From Verrucomicrobiia bacterium (GTDB lineage: Bacteria > Verrucomicrobiota > Verrucomicrobiia > Limisphaerales > JADLHS01): DNA of 64,000 nucleotides. This document shows positions 27,539-34,615 of this stretch, piece after piece (the first letter of the stretch is position 1; every line of letters starts with the position of its first letter). The stretch covers positions 58,057 to 122,056 of the forward strand of contig JAHCLO010000021.1 of assembly GCA_026125285.1 (NCBI GenBank), written 5' to 3'. The notes below the pieces were generated by a model. The model made no database searches and was not told where the DNA came from. It saw only the letters and a program-made list of their open reading frames with translations. A program made the translations under genes and the position numbers.

Positions 27539-28411
27539 ATGACAACGCCAATCCTCAAGCCGACGGTTCAGACGATCAGCGCTGGGTTTTTGAGACGCCG
27601 GTTGCACCACAAACTCTCGATTTCGGTGCCAACGACCGACGAGGCCTCCGCATCCGTCCAATCAATGGTCGTGGAACTGGTGCTTCTCCTCCCTCAGCGA
27701 GCCAAAACCGATGAGATTGAGGTTGAATTCCTCGGACCAACCGACGTGCTCAAGTATGTTTATGAACTTTTTCGCAGTGCGACCGAAAGTCAGCCGCCGT
27801 TACAAAAGTGGCTCCTTGAGGAAGTTCCCCATTTCTCGCTTGCATTGGAGGATCCCGAAACAGGTTGGCTGCGAGCCTTCGAGTACTGCACAAAGGACGG
27901 CCAGCGGGTGCATTTTCATACGGAGCCGAGTTCCGATTCAGAGTTCACTCAAACCGAACCCACCCGGAGTGCAACGGGTGAGCCTGCTCCGCTGGTAATC
28001 CCAGATAATGATCCGGAGTTCATTGCCGCAACCGAGGAAGCGAGGCGGAGATTGCCGGAATTTCTCGAATTGTTGAAATCTCCTCAGGCTGGCGTGACGG
28101 TACGTGTGCCGTATTACCACGATGGTGTTCGCGAAATGCACGATGCGGCGCTCGTCGGCAAAAAGGGGGACGAACTCCTGGTCGAGATTGCGCAAGATCG
28201 TGCGGACCAACCGATGCGCGCCACTTACAAACTGTCCGAAATCGAAGATTGGACAGTTCTGCACGCCAACGGGCAACGGACCGGCGGATTCACGACGAGA
28301 GTAATGCTAAAAAATGCACGGAAGCATTACCAGAAACTACCTGCGCAGCTCGAAGAATTAGAGCGGTCATTCTCGGAGATGCTGGATGCGGAACGTTACG
28401 GGCCCAAGTGA
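27539..28411 (+). CDS. uncharacterised protein, DUF2314-like C-terminal half
   Basis: 290 residues. The N-terminal ~120 residues have no family that I recognise. From about residue 160 (DPEFIAATEEARRRLPEFLE) the sequence resembles DUF2314, where EARxxLPEFLxLL precedes a region about moving or measuring a value (VRVPYYHDGVREMHDAALVG). No signal peptide or membrane segment. Cytosolic accessory gene lying just before the first partial etfB copy and probably part of the DNA inserted upstream of etfB. The DUF2314 call is tentative. Confidence 0.6.
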   Translation: MTTPILKPTVQTISAGFLRRRLHHKLSISVPTTDEASASVQSMVVELVLLLPQRAKTDEIEVEFLGPTDVLKYVYELFRSATESQPPLQKWLLEEVPHFSLALEDPETGWLRAFEYCTKDGQRVHFHTEPSSDSEFTQTEPTRSATGEPAPLVIPDNDPEFIAATEEARRRLPEFLELLKSPQAGVTVRVPYYHDGVREMHDAALVGKKGDELLVEIAQDRADQPMRATYKLSEIEDWTVLHANGQRTGGFTTRVMLKNARKHYQKLPAQLEELERSFSEMLDAERYGPK

Positions 28412-28456
28412 TTCGTTTAACAACACGGCGGTTTCCCAACTTGAGTTCTGAGATCC

Positions 28457-28605
28457 GCACACCAAATCGTCGTACGCGCTGGGATCGTGTCCGGTCCGTT
28501 GCAGGTGCTTGAACCCGCCTGCGGATTTACGATTTACGATTGCCGATTTACGATTTGAAGACGGCAGAAGAATGAAATGATGTTGCCCGCCGTCCTCGAT
28601 CCGTG
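28457..28605 (+). repeat. etfB 5'-end copy 1 (interrupted)
   Basis: Reads QIVVRAGIVSGPLQVLEP in frame, then after a ~55-bp insertion of short GATTTACGATT-type repeats resumes KNEMMLPAVLDP: the first ~50 codons of etfB (29836 onward) without its start codon. It ends at CTCGATCCGTG where a palindromic repeat begins. Same orientation as etfB. Confidence 0.85.
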
Positions 28606-28606
28606 C

Positions 28607-28683
28607 GTAGCGGCGTCTCGGCAGCACGCCGCAAACTTCGCGGGAAGAACTTCATTTGGCGGCTTTCTGCCGAAAGCCGCTAC
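28607..28683. repeat. 77-bp palindromic repeat
   Basis: Ends GTAGCGGCG and GCCGCTAC are complementary, with inner arms GGCGGCTTTCTGCCGAAAGCC. It abuts the point where etfB copy 1 breaks off. Confidence 0.6.
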
Positions 28684-28712
28684 GGCCAACGATTCCTGGC
28701 GATAGGTCGAGC

Positions 28713-28862
28713 AGCGCCGTAGGTGCGACATCTCTGTAGAACACCATCGCAAGAAATTCCATAGCTCCGTTCAGGAGCGACATTTTCTGCCTATGCCGCC
28801 CCTGACGGGGCTTTGTGATTCTATTGGGCATGGTTCTACAAGGATGCCGCGCCTACGGCGCT
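28713..28862. mobile_element. 150-bp MITE-like element with 30-bp inverted ends
   Basis: The first 30 bp (AGCGCCGTAGGTGCGACATC ...) and the reverse complement of the last 30 bp (AGCGCCGTAGGCGCGGCATC ...) agree at 26 of 30 positions. The interior has no ORF. No target duplication could be defined. Confidence 0.65.
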
Positions 28863-28888
28863 CGTATCCGCGGCCAAAGTGATTCAGC

Positions 28889-29038
28889 ATTACCGCAAAC
28901 CAAATTGTCTTTCGCGCCGGGATCGTGCCCGATCCGTTGCAGACGCTTGAACCCGTCGCCTGGCCCATCAGGCCGGCGTTGAAGAATGAAATGATGTTGC
29001 CTGCCGTCCTCGATCCGTGGGCGGGCCACGCGCTTTAC
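28889..29038 (+). repeat. etfB 5'-end copy 2
   Basis: An uninterrupted frame reads NQIVFRAGIVPDPLQTLEPV, then PALKNEMMLPAVLDPWAGHA and LY: the first ~50 residues of EtfB with few changes. The start codon position is not ATG. Homology to etfB ends at CGCTTTAC. Same orientation as etfB, 950 bp upstream of it. Confidence 0.9.
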
Positions 29039-29128
29039 ATGGCTCACGCGGCCATTCCCCTGCGATATTGTTGACCGGCGAATTGAGGAGGACTTGCAGG
29101 ATCCTGAACGGCAAGCTACTCTCGGCTT

Positions 29129-29347
29129 ATGATCATAATTCGGTTCGCCGACGAAGCCGCCAAGCGCATGGCGCTGGGTCATCTAGCTGGTCGGTTTTCG
29201 TTCAAGAGTTGGGCCAGCGGCGAGTTGATGTTGCCGAAGGAGGCGTTGGCGCTGCTGGCTGAGGAAGATATCCGGTTCACCGTGGAAGGCCCGGCCACTT
29301 ATGAGCGACTGGTGTCGTTGCGAAATCCTGCTCCCGTCGAAGTTTAA
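29129..29347 (+). CDS. small protein of unknown function
   Basis: 72 residues (MIIIRFADEAAKRMALGHLA ...), no transmembrane segment and no family that I recognise. It overlaps the next gene by 47 bp in another frame, an arrangement common in small two-gene modules. It lies between etfB copy 2 and the true etfB, so it is probably acquired. No strong ribosome binding site is visible. Confidence 0.5.
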   Translation: MIIIRFADEAAKRMALGHLAGRFSFKSWASGELMLPKEALALLAEEDIRFTVEGPATYERLVSLRNPAPVEV

Positions 29348-29618
29348 CGACGGGCAGCCGGTGCCCCGCGAACGGATCACCGAGGCCCTGCTGGAACTTG
29401 AGCAGCGATTCGGGGCGGTTTCGTGTGAGACGCAGATCATCCACGGCATTTGGCGGCATCAAGGCCAGCGGTTCCGCGACGATTTGATCCGGGTGTTTGT
29501 GGACATGGAAAACAAACCCGAACATCGCGAGTTTTTCACCGGCTACAAGGAGCAGTTGAAGGCGAGGTTTAAGCAGCTTGATCTCTGGATCACGATCTAT
29601 CCGATTGACCTGGTATAG
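29301..29618 (+). CDS. conserved small protein of unknown function
   Basis: 105 residues from ATG 29301 (MSDWCRCEILLPSKFNDGQ). The layout (polar start, EALLELEQRFGAVSCET, GIWRHQGQRFRDDLIRVFVD, then FKQLDLWITIYPIDLV) matches a recurring bacterial family of about 100 residues whose role I do not know. It overlaps the 72-residue gene upstream, suggesting that both act together, possibly as a toxin-antitoxin-like pair; that is inference only. Confidence 0.6.
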   Translation: MSDWCRCEILLPSKFNDGQPVPRERITEALLELEQRFGAVSCETQIIHGIWRHQGQRFRDDLIRVFVDMENKPEHREFFTGYKEQLKARFKQLDLWITIYPIDLV

Positions 29619-29835
29619 GCGCACCGCTGGCAGCGACTTCTTGCATGACATTCACGCGCAGCGGCGCTCATCCGTGGTCTAGGTTCATCACCCGCCACGC
29701 GCCATTTTTTGGCAAAACCTTTCCCGGACTTGGCTTTCAACCAGTTTAAGCTTTTTTCATGCGCCCGGATTGAATCAGATTCCGGTTGTGGCCGGTTTCA
29801 AATTGTTATGCACCTTTTCGCGGCCAACCTGATTT

Positions 29836-30645
29836 ATGAACACCGCATACCAAATCGTCGTTTGCGCCGGGATCGTGCCGGATCCATTGCAGACCCTGGA
29901 ACCTGTCTTGTCTCCGACCGGCCCGGCGTTGAAGAATGAAATGATGCTGCCCGCCGTCCTCGATCCGTGGGCGGGCCATGCGCTTTACGAGGCGGCGAAC
30001 TTGGCGAAGAACGCGCCGGGCAGCAAAGTCTGGCTCGTCAGCCTCGGGCCGAAAGCCAAGCTCCAACAAGTGATGATGACCGTCGCGCAAAAGGTGCCGT
30101 TTGAACTCGTAGCGCTCGACGGTCCGGCCAGCGGTTTCACCGAGGCTGCCGAAGTCGCCGCTGCGTTGACCGAGGCGATTCAGACGATTCCCGGGCTCGA
30201 CAAATCCAAGCTGCTCGTCTTCGGCGGCTGGGAATCCGCCTCGCGCGGGGCGGGTGCGACGATGCAAATGGTCGGCGAACGGCTCGGCATTGTGGACCAG
30301 TTCCAAGGTGTGGACCAACTCACGGTGGGCGCGGATGGCTCGCTGGAAATTCTGGAGCGCATTGAGGGTGGCAAGCATCAGGTCTCCAAATGCGCCGGTC
30401 CACCAGCCTTGCTCGGCTGGGCCACGGGCAATCTGCCCGAGCCGAAGAACAATCCCCAGATCGGTATGACGAACATGCGCACGGTGATGCCCGCGTTACA
30501 GAAGGCAAAGCCGACGAAACTCGCTGGCGAGGGGCTGGCCTTCGCCAGCGTGACATTGCCGAAGCAGTTGCGAGAAACCAAAGTTGTGAAGGACAAATCG
30601 CCGGAGGAAATCGCGGCGGAGATTGCGGAGTGGATAAACAAATGA
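29836..30645 (+). CDS. etfB: electron transfer flavoprotein, beta subunit
   Basis: 269 residues from ATG 29836. Forms the ETF heterodimer with EtfA, carrying electrons from dehydrogenases to ETF-QO. Family features are AYQIVVCAGIVPDP (nucleotide-binding start), ALKNEMMLPAVLDPWAGHAL, and VSLGPKAKLQQVMMTVAQKV. The conserved C-terminal region LEILERIEGGKHQVSKCAGPP leads to NPQIGMTNMRTVMPALQKAK. The first ~150 bp occur twice more upstream as disconnected copies (28457, 28889). The stop overlaps a possible ATG of the GxxExxY gene inserted between it and etfA. Confidence 0.93.
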   Translation: MNTAYQIVVCAGIVPDPLQTLEPVLSPTGPALKNEMMLPAVLDPWAGHALYEAANLAKNAPGSKVWLVSLGPKAKLQQVMMTVAQKVPFELVALDGPASGFTEAAEVAAALTEAIQTIPGLDKSKLLVFGGWESASRGAGATMQMVGERLGIVDQFQGVDQLTVGADGSLEILERIEGGKHQVSKCAGPPALLGWATGNLPEPKNNPQIGMTNMRTVMPALQKAKPTKLAGEGLAFASVTLPKQLRETKVVKDKSPEEIAAEIAEWINK

Positions 30646-31100
30646 TTGCCGCAAAAAGGCGCAGAAGGCACAAAAGAGGAATGAAAACCCAGTCTGAAAT
30701 CTTCCAACTCTCTGACAAAGTCCGAGAAACTTCCTTTGCCTTGCAGCGTTACTTGCGACATGGCCATTTGGAAAAGGTGTACGAAAATGGCCTGGCGCAC
30801 CGCCTCCGCAAGGCGGGCGTGCAAGTAAAACAGCAACACCCGCTGCAGGTGCTCGACGAAGACGGCACGCCACTCGGTGACTACTTTGCCGATCTGCTCG
30901 TCGAGGGTGAACTAATCGTGGAACTCAAAGCGTGCAAGGCGCTGACGGATGAACATGTGGCGCAGCTCCTGGGTTACTTGCGTGGATGTCGGGTCGAGCA
31001 TGGCTTGTTGATCAACTTTGGCTCCCGAAAACTGGAGGTTCGGAAATATGTGTTGTCTGAGGCCATCTAGTTTTGTGCCACTTGTGCATTTTTGCGGCTA
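30646..31100 (+). mobile_element. GxxExxY gene unit with inverted repeats
   Basis: The 30 bp at 30646-30675 (TTGCCGCAAAAAGGCGCAGA ...) and the reverse complement of 31071-31100 (TAGCCGCAAAAATGCACAAG ...) match at 24 of 30 positions and flank just the GxxExxY coding region. The unit sits exactly between etfB and etfA, which are normally adjacent, so it looks like a single-gene insertion. Confidence 0.6.
30681..31070 (+). CDS. GxxExxY family protein (PDDEXK-like nuclease fold)
   Basis: 129 residues from ATG 30681; an alternative ATG at 30642 overlapping the etfB stop would add 13 basic residues (IAAKRRRRHKRG). The family motif appears as GHLEKVYENGLAHRLRKAG, followed by QQHPLQVLDEDGTPLGDYFA, DLLVEGELIVELKA and KLEVRKYVLS. 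The D-x(n)-E-x-K pattern is that of PDDEXK nucleases, though activity of the family is unproven. It interrupts the etfB-etfA pair and is bracketed by an imperfect 30-bp inverted repeat. Confidence 0.85.
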   Translation: MKTQSEIFQLSDKVRETSFALQRYLRHGHLEKVYENGLAHRLRKAGVQVKQQHPLQVLDEDGTPLGDYFADLLVEGELIVELKACKALTDEHVAQLLGYLRGCRVEHGLLINFGSRKLEVRKYVLSEAI

Positions 31101-31106
31101 ACAATT

Positions 31107-32138
31107 ATGGAAACGATTCTAGTTCTGGCACACACGGAAGCCGACGGCACGCTGGCCAGGTCGGCGCGCGAGGCGCTGCACGCGGCGCGGGCGCTGAACA
31201 AGGCCATCGCTGGTTCGCAACTGCTCGTTGGCTTGATCGGTGAAAACATTCAGGCGGCGGCGGACTCCATTGCCGCCTGTCCGGCGACAAAATTCTTCGG
31301 CGTCAGCGGCGCGGACTTCACGGTTTCTCGCTACGCCACCGACGCGGCGGCGGCGGCGGCGATCTGTCAGGCGGCACAAGCGACCATCGTTGTCGTGCCG
31401 GCGACTTCGCGCTGGAATCGCGTGCTGCCGGGCGTGGCGCAACGGTTGGGTGGACGCGTGGACACGCACGTGACCGGTTTGACCGAGGCCGGCGGCCAGC
31501 CCGCGATCAATCGCTGGTATTATCGCCAGCGGATGGAGGCGACGATTTCGCGCACGCAACGGCCGTGGTTCATCGCGATTGATCCCGGCAGCCAGCCGGC
31601 CTGTGAGTGTGGCGCGGGCACGGCGACTGTTGCATCGGTGGCCGTGAATCTGACCGAGGCCGACCAGCGGACGGAGGTCATCGGCACTCGCGAGCCGAAG
31701 GCCGACGCGCAAACGATCCGGCCGGACGCGCATTTGCTGTTCGTCACGGGTGCGGGCTGGACGAAGAAACAGGCCGACGGGCAGACGCATGTGCCGGAGG
31801 CCGAGAAGATCATTTTGGAGTTTCTCAAACACACGCGCGCGTCCTTGGGCAGCAGCAAGTCGCTGGTGGACCTCGGCGGCGAGGGGCAGGCGGTGCTGCC
31901 GTTTCTGTCGCACTTGAATCAGATCGGCCAGACCGGTTCGACGCCGCGGCATGCGAAAGGCCTGAGCACCTGTTGCCACGGCGAAGAGCCGCACACGGTC
32001 GGATGGCGCTTCATCAACGAGCGCCGGGCCATCAGTCTCGACCCGAACTGCGGCTGGGCGCGCGGCAAGGCAGACGTGCTCTACGTGGCGGACGCCTTCA
32101 AGGTGATGGTGAAGCTGAACGAGTTACTGGGCCAATAG
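31107..32138 (+). CDS. etfA: electron transfer flavoprotein, alpha subunit (divergent)
   Basis: 343 residues from ATG 31107. N-terminal domain: METILVLAHTEADGTL ... ALNKAIAGSQLLVGLIGENI ... ATIVVVPATSRWNRVLPGVAQRLGG. The C-terminal FAD domain is unusual: instead of the common SGAIQH...AIN segments it has GLSTCCHGEEPHTVGWRFIN and ISLDPNCGWARGKADVLYVA. FAD binding and pairing with EtfB are inferred from position and overall match. Last gene of the ETF module, separated from etfB by the GxxExxY unit. Confidence 0.85.
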   Translation: METILVLAHTEADGTLARSAREALHAARALNKAIAGSQLLVGLIGENIQAAADSIAACPATKFFGVSGADFTVSRYATDAAAAAAICQAAQATIVVVPATSRWNRVLPGVAQRLGGRVDTHVTGLTEAGGQPAINRWYYRQRMEATISRTQRPWFIAIDPGSQPACECGAGTATVASVAVNLTEADQRTEVIGTREPKADAQTIRPDAHLLFVTGAGWTKKQADGQTHVPEAEKIILEFLKHTRASLGSSKSLVDLGGEGQAVLPFLSHLNQIGQTGSTPRHAKGLSTCCHGEEPHTVGWRFINERRAISLDPNCGWARGKADVLYVADAFKVMVKLNELLGQ

Positions 32139-32147
32139 CTCGGAGAA

Positions 32148-34505
32148 TTATCTGCTCTGGATCACCACCGGTTCGGCCACAATCGTTGGCGGTGAAGGGA
32201 TCGTTGTGGGCTTGGGCAGTGCGGCCTCCAGGAACTGACCCTTCTTCAGCACGACCTCAAAATCATTCTCCACCTTCCTGACTCCCTTGCGATTCCACGA
32301 TGGTTCGCGTCCGCCAAAGTTGTCACGGATTCTGACCGCGCCATCACGACCGGCAACGATTTGCAGCCAGGTGGTGGCGTTGTTCTGTCGCCGGGCGGAC
32401 ACGCGATGCCCGCCCTCGGCGCGAAGATCGTTGAATGACGCGTCGTGCCAGCGCCAGGGCATGGCCGGAAATACGCGGATCGCGCCCCAGTTGCCAGTGC
32501 CGGGACTGGCATCCCAACTTTGCAGCAGCATCTCGTGGACGGATTCCAGAGCGAGGAAGTTGCCTTCCAGTGTGAACGGACGATAGGTGAAACTGCTGAA
32601 ACCGGACTTCGTCTGGTCGCCATTCGCATGGAAACCATTCCGTAAAATGAACGCGCGGGCATAGATATCCAGATTGCGCAACGCCGCCTCGGCATCCCCA
32701 ACGCGTGCCCGCAGGGCTGACATCCAAGTGAAGCTGTAACCACACCAGCCACTCGTGCCCTGTTTGTCCCAATCCTTCAGACTCGCAGCGATGATTTGGC
32801 GGTCACGCTCGCCGCCTTCCAGCGTGATCAGATTGAAAGGATGCAGCGGCATCAGGTTGGAAAGATGACGATGGCTGCCCGGCAGCGGCGTGGATTCGTC
32901 GAGCAGCAGTGTTCCATTGGGCAGGGTATGATAGTCGCCCAGTTGCCCGACCAACGAGTTCCAGTCGGCCGCAGCCTCAGTCATTCCCAGGGCGCGGGCC
33001 ATTTCCGCGAGCGAGCGGAACAGCATTTGGAGGCTGGCGAGATCGTAATTGCTGTTAGGCTTGAGGAAAGCGCGGCGCGTGTTGTCAAAAATCTCGGGCG
33101 AACTGGAGAGCGGCAATTTCAAAATGCCGTTGGCGTCGGGCTGGAGCAAAGCGCGCAGGCAGATGCCAATTTCACGGGAGAAGGGATAAGCGCGCTCACG
33201 AAGGAAGCGCTGGTCGCCGGTGTGTCGCCAGTGCAGATAGAACAAATGGGCGTTCCATGCGCCCATGGTGGGCGAAAGGCTGTATTGCCCCCAACCGCCC
33301 AGGGCCTGCCCGCGCAGGCTCATCACGCCGGGCACGGCCGCGCCGGGCGCATCGTAGAATTCCCGGGCGAACTGGCGAAAAGTTGGCAGCAGGTCCCAGA
33401 GATAATCCAGGAAGCAGGCGCCTTCATCAAAGTCGCCCGAGGTGCGGTAGGCGATGTAGGTCATCTGCGTGTTAAGGTCGTTGTGATAATCACCCTTCCA
33501 CGGAGGCAGATTCCCGGCATCGGCTGTCCAGACTCCTTGCAGCGGCATCGGGGGTGCGCCCCGACGCGAGGCTGCGCCATAGAAATAGCGCACGAGATAA
33601 TAGTGCTGAAGTATGTGCGGTTCGGGCAGGACCACTTGGGAGCGTTGCCAGAATTGCGCCCACCATCGAGAGTGTTCAGCCGCCAGCTTTTCGTAGCTCT
33701 GATTGAGCGCAGCTTCCACGCGTTTGCGCGCCACGGCTTGTGGGCTTTTGCCTTCCTCGCGCGTCGCCACGGTAACCGCGAGCAAAGTGGCATCTCGCGC
33801 ACGCTTCCACCCGGCGCAGACGGCATAGGAGAATCCATCGGCGGCTTCCTGCTCGAACCAGCGGAAGCCCTCCGTCTCTCCCGCCCGTGCCGGCGGAAAA
33901 CCGAGCTTCTTCACGGCGTCCGGGGTGCGCAGTGTCACTTCCTTCACTGCCGGCCCAAGGATGCGGATGACAGCAACGGGGTCTTTGACGCGGGCCGCAT
34001 TGACAAGAGCGCGCAGTTCCTTCCCGTCCTGAAAGCGGGCGACCCCTTCCGCCGTGGCAAGCTGCAATTCAAACGCTGCGATGGTCTGCGAAGGATCAAG
34101 CGTGATTTCAACCCGGCCGGCGGGCAGCTTGGTCGGCGGTCCATCGTAATCGTAGTTCGAGTCAAAGATGCGGTTGAACTCGTCCATGCGATTGCTGGCG
34201 ACCAGTTGCTGCATGGTCGTCCAATTGAAAAGCTCGCGCACTTCGACGTGGCGTTTGGCGGGGCGCTCGTCCCAGAGATCGCCGCGATCCAGCGAAAGCC
34301 GCAGCGTGTGGCCCTCACCCCAAAGCAACACACCCATTGTGCCATTGCCGAGCGGAATGGCTTCATCCCACGTCTTGATGGGCGCGGTGAGTCGCAGATT
34401 CAATTCTGGATCGGGAAGCCGGGAGGTGGTGGCGCCGTTGAGCGTATGATTGCCCAAGCTGAATCCCAAAAGCAGTCCCACGGACCAACCCAAGTAGTAG
34501 CGCAT
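32148..34505 (-). CDS. GH95-like glycoside hydrolase (alpha-L-fucosidase type)
   Basis: 785 residues with a signal peptide (MRYYLGWSVGLLLGFSLG). The N-terminal beta domain has WDEAIPLGNGTMGVLLWGEG and LSLDRGDLWDERP, the GH95 hallmark. The (alpha/alpha)6 barrel contains LQGVWTADAGNLPPWKGDYH, NDLNTQMTYI, WNAHLFYLHWRHTGD, SPEIFDNTRRAFLKPNSNYD and HRHLSNLMPLHPFNLI. GH95 enzymes cleave alpha-1,2-fucosyl or related L-galactosyl linkages by inversion. Acts outside the cytoplasm. The neighbouring secreted ADP-ribosylglycohydrolase gene is divergent, so the two share a promoter region at 34506-34615. Confidence 0.87.
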   Translation of the reverse strand: MRYYLGWSVGLLLGFSLGNHTLNGATTSRLPDPELNLRLTAPIKTWDEAIPLGNGTMGVLLWGEGHTLRLSLDRGDLWDERPAKRHVEVRELFNWTTMQQLVASNRMDEFNRIFDSNYDYDGPPTKLPAGRVEITLDPSQTIAAFELQLATAEGVARFQDGKELRALVNAARVKDPVAVIRILGPAVKEVTLRTPDAVKKLGFPPARAGETEGFRWFEQEAADGFSYAVCAGWKRARDATLLAVTVATREEGKSPQAVARKRVEAALNQSYEKLAAEHSRWWAQFWQRSQVVLPEPHILQHYYLVRYFYGAASRRGAPPMPLQGVWTADAGNLPPWKGDYHNDLNTQMTYIAYRTSGDFDEGACFLDYLWDLLPTFRQFAREFYDAPGAAVPGVMSLRGQALGGWGQYSLSPTMGAWNAHLFYLHWRHTGDQRFLRERAYPFSREIGICLRALLQPDANGILKLPLSSSPEIFDNTRRAFLKPNSNYDLASLQMLFRSLAEMARALGMTEAAADWNSLVGQLGDYHTLPNGTLLLDESTPLPGSHRHLSNLMPLHPFNLITLEGGERDRQIIAASLKDWDKQGTSGWCGYSFTWMSALRARVGDAEAALRNLDIYARAFILRNGFHANGDQTKSGFSSFTYRPFTLEGNFLALESVHEMLLQSWDASPGTGNWGAIRVFPAMPWRWHDASFNDLRAEGGHRVSARRQNNATTWLQIVAGRDGAVRIRDNFGGREPSWNRKGVRKVENDFEVVLKKGQFLEAALPKPTTIPSPPTIVAEPVVIQSR

Positions 34506-34615
34506 AACGCGGGATAGTTAGCCGCGTTTGTCCGGCGAACTCAAGCCCGTGTGTTTCACCAAATGCGCTCGGTTTTCAGGTTTACAAACGTCCGCGATTT
34601 GTCACGATTCACACC

